From the NCBI RefSeq assembly GCF_049243985.1, contig NC_135379.1:21598001-21662000 (forward strand): a stretch of 64,000 nucleotides of DNA, read 5' to 3'. Both the position numbers and the translations under genes were made by a program. Positions 35,001 through 46,800 of the stretch are shown here, in pieces. The notes beneath the pieces were generated by a model. That model did no database searches and had not been told where the DNA came from. It was given only the letters and a program-made list of their open reading frames with translations. How positions within the stretch are numbered: position 1 is the first letter of the stretch; each line of letters starts with the position of its first letter. This DNA is from Paroedura picta. Taxonomy: Eukaryota > Chordata > Lepidosauria > Squamata > Gekkonidae.

Positions 35001-35519
35001 ATGTGTACCCAACCCCCCTTCCTTTAATTATTTGAAAATGTTATCTTAATAGGAATTGCTGAGGAATATTGGAAAAGTGTCAAGGGAAATTTAACTGTAT
35101 TTGTCAACTTCCCCTTTCCTAATCCTGTTACAACTTATTTTGCTCCTTCCCAAATCCTTTACCTACTAAGCAGCAGGTGTCACCTCCCCCAGCCCTGCAA
35201 ACATTTATACTAAGTTATAGCAGACCATTAAGGGCCTACCACCCTTTCACATTCAGGCACCTTCTCCCCTGTACCAAGCCATAGCAAAGGGCAATGTTGT
35301 TTTAGTTTGAGGGCATGGCTATATTACTGTTGTATCCTGTGGGACACCATTCAATATTAAGCAAATACTACAGTGGTGGTTGCAACAGTGCACCACAATA
35401 TCTTAGAATGTCTGCAAGAGTTAGTAATAATGATTTGCCCCCAAAAGGGGATTGGTTACGCAGGTACAGAAAAACAAAATACCACTCAAGAGGGTTTTAC
35501 AAATGCTACAATGAGTCAA
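32061..35519. other. Repeat-poor AT-rich stretch downstream of PDK4
   Basis: I see no gene. A fragment of the unclassified repeat lies near 33340-33410 and an element-like stretch at 34150-34340 (gatgggaacaaaccag, then ggtgaatggatac). A local poly-A/CAA run lies near 33140-33170. Confidence 0.5.
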
Positions 35520-37670
35520 GCAGGAGTATTTAGAAGTTTAATTTAAAAACCTTACAGTCTATTTCAAGTATACGTGAACTTAAAAGGCACACAGTAGCAG
35601 AAACAAGGCAACCGTCTAAATTCATTTGTGGTTTCATTACACTCAGTACTTTGACGTTGCACAAAAAGTGCAAAAGCAGACCAAAAGCTCATTTTGCTCA
35701 GAAGATGTGCGGAGTGTGCAGCATTTCAGTTTCGGCCCTATGATTCAGCACGTATGCTTCTCCAAAGGGATTCCAATACCCCTTTTACGTGTCAGTGTTA
35801 ATAATGGCACTTTTGTTTCCCAAAAGCAGTGCATAGATTGACAGCATAGGTTTGAATTCGTTTGACATTAACAAAACAACTTTTTACAGATTTTAGGTGT
35901 TAATATAAAAGGGTCAAGGGGTGTACAATCTATCAGTTACCCAAACACATTCTGGTAACACTGCATGGGAGAAAGGTCTGATGCTATGAAGATCATTTGA
36001 ATGACAAGTATCTTTATTTTCATAGTTCATGCAGTCCATTATAACCTCAAGATTAACTCCACTGTATAGGGGGCACCTCAAGAATGTAACTGCAATCGGC
36101 ACACCAGCCATGAAATCATATATACAAAATAGCCACTTTACAAAACAAAATCTTAGCAAAGTGCCCATGTCTGAACTAAGCTTCTAATGTGAATAAAACA
36201 TACAATGCCCCAGTAATGTTAGCTGCTAAGCCTTTCATAGATACACTGTACCAACAGCACACAATAGCCTCACATGGCTGGGATTACCTATCTGACTGAA
36301 CTTTATGTTCACATAAAAGTGTGAATGTCAGCAATAATGTTGCTACAACTGAACATGAAAACTAATCTTTGTAGAAAAGTTCCTAATCTTTTCAAAGTAA
36401 GCTAGGATTAGCCCTTTAGTTTATTATCACCTTTTTCAAAAAGAAAGGTTGATCTCGTCACCAACTAGGCCCTGTCCAAATCCCTCCTTTCTGGAGGTGC
36501 TAATCATTTGGAATGGAATCCTCTCCCAATAATCACTTTTCAAAGATTCTGCAGTACTATACACAGAACGAGTATTTACAGATTTCTTTTTATCTCAGGT
36601 ACAATAGCTTCCAAAACCTGTTTACCATCATATCTCCATGATATTCACATTTACAAATTAATCTGGTGACATTTTTTGAATTTGATTGTTTTGTATTCAA
36701 AACTGGCAGCTCCCAATATATCCACTGAAACAAAGACTATACAATTTGAGAAGTTATCTGCCTCCTTACATTCAGTCCTGCACTACCCTCTTTAGTTATT
36801 TCATAGGTTTCCTTCAAGAAGCCAATTTTAAAAATCAAATTAAATGTCCTGCGCATTGAAGTCCATTTTGAATTTTTTTACAAGCTGCTTATTGCTGTGC
36901 ACCTTACATTCAATTTCCCAGTAGATCCACCTATCTTCCTTGATGTTATTGAACAAGGATTTTCTGCAACAAAAGCTTATCACTTTGAAAAATAATAAAA
37001 AGATGCTTTACGCAAGTAGTTATTTTGGGAGTTAAAAATTCAAGTAATGTTTACCACATGGCTCATAGGAGAGGAAAATAGCACTGTGTTATTGTCTCTA
37101 TGTCTCATTAAGCAAAACTGCTGAAGATAAACCAACACAGCATGTCGTCACAGCCCTTCCACTCCCAACAGTTGAGAGTATGTGAAGCAAAATGTATTGA
37201 AATATATGTGTGTGCACATCCCTCCCCCACAAGTCACAATCGGTAGTAATATTTGGTAGTAGCTACAAAGACCAAGGGGAAAGTTAATACTATGTGCTGG
37301 AGTTCAACCATTACACAGTTTTTGAATGTATCAAGTCCTAACTCAAAGGATGTTATACTCCAGAGTGTTAATTTATATTTGCTTTCACATGTTAATTCCA
37401 AAGTGTTATGGTGCTAGGCACACAGATTCCTATGCCTTTTGCTTTTCCTGGCACATGAGTCATCATTCTCCAGACGGTGCTTGCATTGCCTACAGGTCAC
37501 ATGTTGACATCTCCTGCTCCGCACGGTCGTTTCGTGCCTCTGGCTGAAGTCCTGGTGCAGGGCGGGAGTGGTCCAAAGGTTGGTTTGATTTGTCCTGGAC
37601 TGCTACATTAGCTTGATCCCCTTTCATGTTATGTGTTTATTTTGCAGCATGTTTCAGGCACATGCTGATC
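35520..37670 (-). other. Probable PDK4 3' untranslated region
   Basis: About 2.1 kb of AT-rich sequence downstream of the stop without any recognised interspersed repeat, in contrast to the flanks. On the minus strand an AATAAA lies at 36018-36013 and an ATTAAA at 35542-35537. Mammalian PDK4 also has a long 3' UTR of roughly 2 kb. The exact end is inference. Confidence 0.5.
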
Positions 37671-37814
37671 TCATGCAGCTGCACTCTGTCTTGACAAGTT
37701 TTTGGGCTCTTTACTTGGAACACACCAGTCGTCTGCTTCTATAGCTATCTGGTAATGTTTACAAGCGGACTTGTTGAAGACAGGAAGCTTCTCTATAGAC
37801 TCCGTGGAAAGGGC
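37671..37814 (-). CDS. PDK4: PDK4 exon 11 with stop
   Basis: 144 nt including the TGA stop at 37673-37671. It encodes [20 protein letters not shown] and continues to [15 protein letters not shown], keeping the DW motif. The last residues, SRQSAAA, differ from the mammalian AKEVAM. Confidence 0.97.
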   Translation of the reverse strand, partial: ALSTESIEKLPVFNKSACKHYQIAIEADDWCVPSKEPKNLSRQSAAA

Positions 37815-40800
37815 CTAGGAAGGAACAGAAGATTATTTATTAGATATTGTCTAATCCAGGAGTAACTGAACAACTGTAATTTGGTTCCAGTTATTAGCAA
37901 AGGTTTGAAAAAACAAGCCAGCCTTTTCACAGCATGATATTTTAATGTTAGTGTGAGCACTGATAATACTGGAACGGGGTCTCTTTTTCTATGAGTGATC
38001 AGTTAAGCCAGGGGTAGTCAACCTGTGGTCCTCCAGATGTCCATGGACTATAATTCCCATGAGCCCCTGCCAGCAAATGCTGGCAGGGGCTCATGGGAAT
38101 TGTAGTCCATGGACATCTGGAGGACCACAGGTTGACTACCCCTGAGGTTAAGCCATGGAAAGGCTTAACCATTTTCATTTGAAAGGAGCCACATTTATGA
38201 ACAGGGTCTGTTTTTGGGCATGGCATCAGATAATAATTTATGATCATTAATATTCAAACCCTCAAGGCCAATGTTGCTGGTACACCAAGCTAAATTCAAA
38301 TGAGCAAACAAAAAATATATCGGGATAGAACACAAAATGTAAGAATTTACCTTTAGGTAGATCAGAGCATCCGTTCCATAACCAGAGATGGAGCACAGAT
38401 TGAGGTCTCCTTGAAAATATTTAGCATACAGCCGAGAAATTGGTAGGCCATAACCAAAGCCAGCCTAGGAAAAAAAAAGCTTTTATTAACTGGAATAGTT
38501 TGCTTCGTTCTGGATTGTATTAAATACACTTATTCTATTGTTAGAGAGTCCAAAGAGATGGGTAGCGGTGTCAGACAGTAGAAATGAGCAAAAGTCTAGT
38601 AACATCTTAAAAGATTAACAAAATATGTGGCAGGGAATGAGCTTTAATGAGTCACTGCTCACTTCTTACAGCTAGAATCTCACATCCTAGCTCTTTCTGA
38701 AGAAATGAGCAGTGACTCACAAAAGCTCATATGCTGCCAGGTGTTACTGGACTCTTGGTCTTTTCTACTATTACCCGAGTCCAAAGTTTAGAATAGTAGA
38801 CAATTACCTATTCATAATTTCACCATTGTTTTATTATAGCTGCCTTTACTTTTCCTTCACATAAGCAATAACACCACTAAAGAATGATCTATAATACTCT
38901 ATGGACTGAGTTTTAAGCTGCTCCTACATATGTATAGCTCCTCATTACCAATGCTCAGCAGGAAGTGTGGAAAAGGCACAAGAAGCTGGTGACACTTTTG
39001 TCTGTGTTTTGCTAGTCTAGTTCCCAAGGTGAGAAACAGGAGTCTGGGCCTTTTAGTGAAGGCAATGGCTAATTACTGAGCATTCTTCTGTCCACAGTTC
39101 CACAGAGCCAGCTTGGTGTAGTGGTTAGGAGCACAGACTTCTAATCTGGTAAGCAAGCTGGGTTTGATTTCCCACTCCCCCACATGCAGCTAGCTGGGTG
39201 ACCTTGGACTCGCCACAGCACTGATAAAGCTGTTCTGACCAAACAGTAATATCAGGGCTCTCTCAGCCTCACCTACCTCATAAGGGAGAGAAAAGGGAAG
39301 GCGACTGTAAACTGCTTCGAGACTCCTTCCGATAGAGAAAAGCTGCATGTAAGAACCAACTCTTCTTCCCCTTCTTCACACACACAATCAGGTGGCAAGG
39401 AGAACTGGTTCTAGGCTAGATTTCTCCCTGGCAGACAACTCTCCCTTTGTAGGGAAAGTTGGGGCTTTATTTTTTGGTGTGAAAGTCTCTTATACAACCA
39501 TCTAATTTCTTGAAGAGATGCAACTCAAACACTGGCTAACTCAGCTTGGCAGGAACAAAACCTGAGCCTCTTTGGACAGTCAAATGTGTAGCAACAGGCA
39601 CAATCATTGAATATATTTAAAGTTATTAGGCCTGCAAGCGTCTTCTGGTTCAATGAAGAGAAACATATTGGACATGGTGAGAACCCTTGTATTTTCCACA
39701 GCAGGAAAAAGATCAAAGAGAGTTTTGTATCTCACCAAAGGAGTGGAATTGTTGCTGTCCATCACAGGCTTTGGAGCTGTAGAATACGTGTAGCTGAAGA
39801 GGCTTTCTATTTTTCTCATTGGAACACCACCACCTCTATCAGATATCTATTTAAGAATAAAATCAACCATTAATAACATCTAGAAATATAAACCTGAACT
39901 ATCAGAAGTACCACTAACAACTGTATTTGTTGTCAAAAGCTCTAGCTGTACAAAATTCGCTGACTGAAGGCATTGTGTGGGACAATACATAGCTCCAAAA
40001 GGCTTTTCTATTATTGATTATTGACGGTAATATGTAACAATGTTATCCCAACGATACAGTTTAAGTCAAGGGCACTTTACATAGTGACAGTTCTAGAGGG
40101 GTAGGCGTGCCATTCCCAGATGTCTACAGTACCTGCAACAAAAGCCAGTTACCTTAATTGAGAGGTCTTCTTTTCCAAGGACAACTGTCACCTCAATTGG
40201 ATCAAGAGAAGGCTTTGTTTCTTGATGTTCAACTGTTGCCCTCATTGCGTTCTATGACAAGCAAAGAATTGGAAGCCTTCATGCAACTGATACAATTTAG
40301 AAATTTAAATTTTCTGTTCCCGATTTAAAAGACAGATTGGACTGCCAAGATTATTCATTTATTTTCAGACTTTTATTCTGTCCTTCCCTGAGGACTCAGG
40401 GCAGCTCACAAGATGTGAACATAATAAAACAACATTTAAACATTAAAACCAGTTTAGATTAAAAACCAAGGAGTGCCCTACCTTCTCTCCAGTGGGAGGC
40501 AGGGGGAGTAAAGTGCTATGGTGTTGTTAACTAAATGGCATGCAGATGCTGTTATCTGGGTAGGGAGGCCAGTTGTTGATGTTCTGTGGGCCTCAACCAC
40601 AAGCCTGATGGAACAGCTCTGTCTTGCAGGCCCTGCAGCACTGTTTTAAGTCCTGTAGGGTCCTGTTCTCACTTGGAAGAGCATTTCCCACCAGGCCAAT
40701 GCCAGAGTAGAGAAATCTCTGGCTCTGGTTGAGGTCACTCTCGACTCCTCTGGGGCCAGGGATCATAAGCGGCTTTTGAGTGCTCAATTGTAGATTTCTC

Positions 40801-43800
40801 TGCGGGGCATAAGGGGGGTCTTTGAACCGAAGCTCCTCCCACTAAGACAGAAGTTCTTAGCAATTTAGCAACATTTCAGAGACAGTTCTATGTTTAATTG
40901 CCATATCTTACACTTCACTGAGCTCCCAAGCCTGTTTGTATGGAGGAGAGTTCTATCGTGCAGAATGTGGACTGAGGAGTAGCCATTGCCTGAGCGCTTC
41001 CTTCGTTCCCCCTTATTCCATTTTGCTGTTCTCAGGAATATATTTTAAACGAACAACTGACTTCTGAGTAAGTCTAGTGAAGATGAATTCTTCACAACCA
41101 CAAATACAAACCTTGAAGAGTTCAAACAGCATGTGGAAGAGATGGGAAGGAACATACACTATGTGAATAGGCTGCCCAGTTTCTTTTCCTGCAGAAAAAC
41201 ACAGGCAAACAATCAGTCCTCTGGTCTGATTATTCAAGTGCACATGGTTTTCATTATTAGTGCATCCCTAGCAGTTTTTGGCAAGCCATGACTAAGTCAC
41301 AGGATGGTGCAGTCCACACAGCATGCAAAGCAAGCTCTTCATCAAAGAGATCAAATTCATTGCCGTTTCTCTGTGCTAATTGCTTTTTAAAAAAACAACA
41401 GTTGTCAGCTATTTTATAATCCCATATCAAGATATTTTTTCTAGTATATCACATCTTATTAGGGACTGCATAGGTGAATATATACTAATATAGAAATTTA
41501 TCCTTATCCTTAGGACAAAAAGTTATAGACTTGTTGTTCCATGCAATGCATTCAGAAACGCCCCATAGTAAGAGCAAGGACTATAGCTGTAAAGTAAGTA
41601 ACAGGGGCCTTAGAGGCAAGATTTGTAGGACTAGCCTAATATAGTTGGGATGGAAAAGGAGAAGGAAAAAATCTCACCATTCACTTGAGTAAGCTTCAGG
41701 TCTGGAGAAGCAAAATAATACTGGTCACAAAGCATTTGGGCACTCTGGAAAGCATCTGAAATTCAATTTAAAAGGGAAAAAATGTTTTAAATAGAATTTT
41801 GAATGTCATGTTATCTAGACATTAGATTACTTCCAAGTCAGTATTTCAGTGTGGGGACAGAACAGTCTTGCTGATGAGAGACTTTTAAGCTTTGTGAAGC
41901 ACATGGGCTCAAAGGTGCACAGCACTGCTACTTTGTGCAGGATTAGGAAGACACGCAATCAAGGCTAAAATCATGATAGTACCTTGAATGACTAAGAAAT
42001 GTTCATATTGCCTGCAGGTTAATTTGTGTGAAATTTAAAAGAAAGGTGTGATCTAAATTTAATACATACCGTGCACTAGATCCACAACGTCACAGCAAGG
42101 GTCAATGCATCCAATATGCTTTGGATTACCCTGACTGTTACTGTTATCAAAAATAAGTGCTGTGGAAAAGAAACATATTTCAAACTGTTAAATATAATTC
42201 ACCAGACTGAACTAATGCGTATCATTCAGTTTCAACACCTGATCACATTTGTATCTGTTCCTTCTTCCAAGACACTCAGGCTGGGCATACATCTGGTTTT
42301 ATTTTTCACCACAACCCTGTGAGGTCGGTTATACTAGTACAATGTCTTGTCCAAAGCCAGAGTTGGAATCTCAACTGAGGACTCCTTTATAGTATCTTTT
42401 ACAACATACCAAGGCTGCCTAACACTCAGTTGGACCTTTGGTCTAATCTTGCTTAGTACTATCTACACAAACTGGCAGTTTCTGTCCAGAGTCTTAGGAA
42501 GAGGTCTTTCACATTATGTATTACCCAATCCTTTAAACTAAAGATTTAAAAAATATTTTAGCATTTTTTTAATTTATTAATTTTTAAAAAGAAAACCTAT
42601 TAACATTTCTTTTTGTTAAAGCTATATATATTAGCATGATATCTGAACTTACTATGCTGGTTTATTAACATTCGGATAGATATCCGGTTCATGTAAAACC
42701 GATCCAAGAAGTACTGGATGTTTTGATTGGTGAAGGGGTCCATTTTAGAAGTGTCTCTGTATTCTAGAACACCTTGTGCCATTGTAGGCACAACATCGTG
42801 GTGTCGATTTCGGACTTTGACAATAGCATCTATAAAACTAAAAGGACAGAATAACTTCAGATGGGCCTACATAAAGAAGCCAGAAAAGCAAAAATGGCAA
42901 GATTAATTTACAATTATACAGACATAACCATTTAACTGAAAACAGAAGCAAAAACAGGATAGACACACGTTAGTCCTAACTATCAAACCAGAATTCCTAA
43001 CTCTCTTCCTTCTACAAGGAGCTTCAATGGAACTACTATAAAACTGAAGGGCAGAAATTGCTTACTTCCCCTTCAACATTCACACTGTCGAGGCAAATGA
43101 AGCATCCTAATGCGGTGTTGACAGTTTGGAATTTATTGTCAACTTGTTTCATTTCAACGTATCACATTTCATAACATCAGGCGTTAGTTACAGTTATATA
43201 TTTACTGCTAATTTACTCTCCTTATATATGTACTCTGATGATTCCTAGTTCATTGTCTGAAGAAGTATGCATGCACACAAGAGCTTACACTTTGAGTAAA
43301 ACACTAAAGGTGTCAAAACCCTGTGATTTTTGCCATATGCTGTATTTTGGTTTTGATTTGTTGCAAGCAGGCGCTATTAAGCCCTACGAATTCCACATAT
43401 CTCTCACACCTCACAGGTTACTCACATCCTCTAGTCTCTTGCAGCCCCCCCCCCCCGCCAGCCCAGCATCTGGCCTACTTCCCACTGAGAGTTACCAGCC
43501 CCCCACCATTGTCATGCCGACCCCCTGCAATCTCAGGCAAAGTGTTACCTTGTGGAGGAGTGGGAATAAACCACCCAAAAGAAATTTAAAGACTTGAATT
43601 GGGGGTATCTCCCCAGTCCAAGCAAGAACCGTGTATGCTGTCGCTTTGATGTTTCCCATTAAAGAATTCTGATTTCTGCAAACCCCGAGTCTTTGTGGTG
43701 TCTACAGGGCAATCCTCGCAAAAGGTGCCATTGGATTCAAATTTTGTTCTGCTACTTCAGACCAACACCTCGAGGCTACCCACCTTAATCTAGTTAGATT

Positions 43801-46800
43801 ATTGTACGCTACCTCATTAGCACATAAGTCAATAGTATTTGTTTCCAGAATTGAATAAAGCTAAAGTTTTTGGAGTGAAGAAGAAGAAGAAGAGTTGGTT
43901 CTTATATGCCGCTTTTCCCTACCCGAAGGAGGCTCAAAGCGGCTTACAGTCGCCTTCCCATTCCTCTCCCCACAACAGACACCCTGTGAGGTGGGTGAGG
44001 CTGAGAGAGCCCTGATATCACTGCTCGGTCAGAACAGTTTTATCAGTGCCGTGGCGAGCCCAAGGCCACCCAGCTGGCTGCATGTGGGGGAGCGCAGAAT
44101 CGAACCCGGCATGCCAGATTAGAAGTCCGCACTCCTAACCACTACACCAAACTGGCTCCTAACTGGTGACTTAACAACAGATGGCAGATAGTTTGAACAG
44201 AGCAAGGCCCTGAAAGTATGCAAGACAGAACAGCTTACTCAGATAGGACTTTGTGGTCATCTGGTTTTCTCTCATGGAACTCAACTAGCTCCATTAGACT
44301 TTGGACATACCTATTAAAAGTACAAACACAAAGCAGGTTATCAGTATATGGCAAGAGAAACTTCTTGCACAGATAAGGTTCCTGAAAAAGGCTCTACAAT
44401 TTAACTTAAGCTCAAACAGTAAAAACTTGACCAAATAGACTACTGGTGAATGTTGTGTTAGTAAAATATTTCACATTCCTAGCTTCAGGTACTGAAACAC
44501 CTGGGATTTTGAGTGGCAAGACTGAATGCAGCTAGATCTACCCTTGTGACTGCTTTACTGAGAAAGTTGCATATAGGGTATTGTGGCATCCTTTGGGTGA
44601 TAGCATTACAGATGTCAAAGGGAAAGAACAATGACATCTCAATCTGTGCACAGAAGGGACTGCAATTTGGGTCTATCTTGATGCATTCAATGGCGTCATC
44701 TAGTACAACCTCTTCACACAATCTGATCAATGTGTGTTACTGTTCAAGGTTATACTCCCATTGTATTATAATGTTTGCTTTCCTTGAAGTTTAAAATACG
44801 TGTCTGCCCTGCTCTTAAAAAAACAAACAAACAAGCAAACTGTTGCAAAAAGTTTTGTAACTTACCAGCTTTTCACCAACTGTACTGAAGGAGTGCTCAG
44901 CAGTGGACTAGGGAGGAGGTCGATTTCCTTCAGAATATTTGCCAGTCGCACAGGAAGTTCATGCCGCAAAAAGGAAAAAGAGGTTCTTTCACATGCATTA
45001 GTTGACCCTATGAAACCAAGTAGTCTCTGTTAAGACGTTTTCATGAGACATTAATATTAGATTTAATAAGATTTGATACACATTATGTTCCACAAGTAGC
45101 TTAGATATTAGCAAAGGCTAGTATTAAAAAGAAAACAATTCTTGCACATCTGTAGTGACTCATACAAAATAATTACAAATGTCCTCAGTTCTAGCTATCA
45201 TGCTTTTTTAAGGCTTGTGCTTGCTTGCTGCATAGTACTGCATTATAGGTATCAGAAAAGAACTCTAGTACAAGTTATCACAGTACTAGCTGTAAAAAAA
45301 ATCTAAAAGTTACAGGTTAAAGGGATTTTAGAGGTGATTCAGAAAACTCACTCATTCAAGCAAAGTGGCCTTTATGGCCCATCTAGGACTATGATTTCAG
45401 CAGATGGTCCAAAGTACACTACACATTTCCTTCCTTTTAAAATGTTAAACATGAAACCCAGTTGCTTTTAGATTTTCCTGAACTGTGCATGTTCTGTTTT
45501 AAGATTTATAATCGGCATGAAGAATATGTAGCTTAAAATAGTTCTGGCTTGTTTGCAAGTTAAAATGACAGACTTATTCAGAAAACAGATATGTACAAAC
45601 AAAAGCCAGCTGTTCCCAAGTGCTCACGTTGCACAGATTCCTTACCACTAACAGCATATATTGCCAGCTTAAAATAACATGAAGTCACTACACTTTCAGG
45701 TTTTGTTGGAATGCCCTATGGTTTTCTATTACCAGCAAATGTTATGATATGGTAGATGCTGATGTGTATGTAAGTAGCTGCTGGATGTCTGAAACTCTTA
45801 GGGAAAACACCCTAATTGAAAATTCATTTAGAATTTACTACAATGCTCCACACTGATGCCTTAAAGGCAAATAATGACTCACTCTAGGGCTACAATATCC
45901 TGCCAGCAATAATGAAATGCTACCTTTGAAAATTATCAATGGTAATGATGAACTGACACAAATTGAAAATTGGCAAGTAGATAAACAGATACACTTTTAT
46001 TTATCCTGTATTTATAAACTTCTGGGATCTGAAATACTAGAGCTTTTCCGATCAGCTGTAATAGGAGACTATGGCAAGCAACCACAGCCAATGTGGGAGG
46101 AGACTGGTTCTGAAGATTCCTAGAAAGCTTCTCTCTACAGAATTTCTTTCTAAAATTACACTGCTTCTTTGGAGAGCTTTAAAAAGACAGGGAAGAAAGT
46201 CCAGGCATCTTTGTCTTCAAATGCTTTACATTTTACTGCGTAATAATTTAACAACAGCTACACTGCATTGGAAAAACACCGCTATGAAAAGAATCTAGAA
46301 TTACTCCCTCCCCAACTTTAGTTGACTGTTCAAATGCAAATTCAATCACAAGTATCTATGAACTAGAACTGTCTCCTCTAGGATTTCTAAATTCTTTCTT
46401 GTAAACAAGTTGTTGCATAACAAAGCCATACTGGAATAGCTCCAGTTGTGAAAAACACTTTGTGCTCAATGGGTCATTAACTTTAATGCATGAAGTAAGT
46501 CTACACACTAGGAAGACAGCTACATAAGGACAGTGAATCGTTTCCAGTCTGAAAGCCACAATAAAAATTTAAAGTTGAAAACATTTTGGGGTGTGTGTAT
46601 GTCAAAAGGCCTCACCTAAAATGGCAGGTGCTCATGCAACTGGTCTGAACTTTTTTGCTTTATAATCCTAGTGAATCACATCACACCTCCAGATAAAAAA
46701 AACATAGCAGTGCACCTCATCATGTCTTTTACTTATAGCTTCTCCAGCAGCTTGAAAGAGCGGAGGCATGGGAAACCTGGAAAACTTGTTAATTACAGTA

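Larger units (their letters stand above)
17763..35519. other. Intergenic region between the ASB4 and PDK4 3' ends
   Basis: About 17.7 kb with no supported coding exon. It contains four SINEs with clear borders, three hAT-type MITEs, several copies of a MITE with GGTTGCCA ends, a Bov-B tail and a LINE fragment. The parts 17950-18870, 20200-21560, 29000-31100 and 32070-35500 hold little or nothing that I can name. Confidence 0.8.

Noticed and set aside
37636-37641. AATAAA on the minus strand about 30 nt after the PDK4 stop
   Set aside because: It would give an unusually short 3' UTR; the long repeat-free block downstream suggests later signals are used.
43895-44122. Short ORFs with [15 protein letters not shown]-like starts
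   Set aside because: The same peptide recurs at every antisense MIR-like SINE (for example 49238-49666 and 55514-55792).
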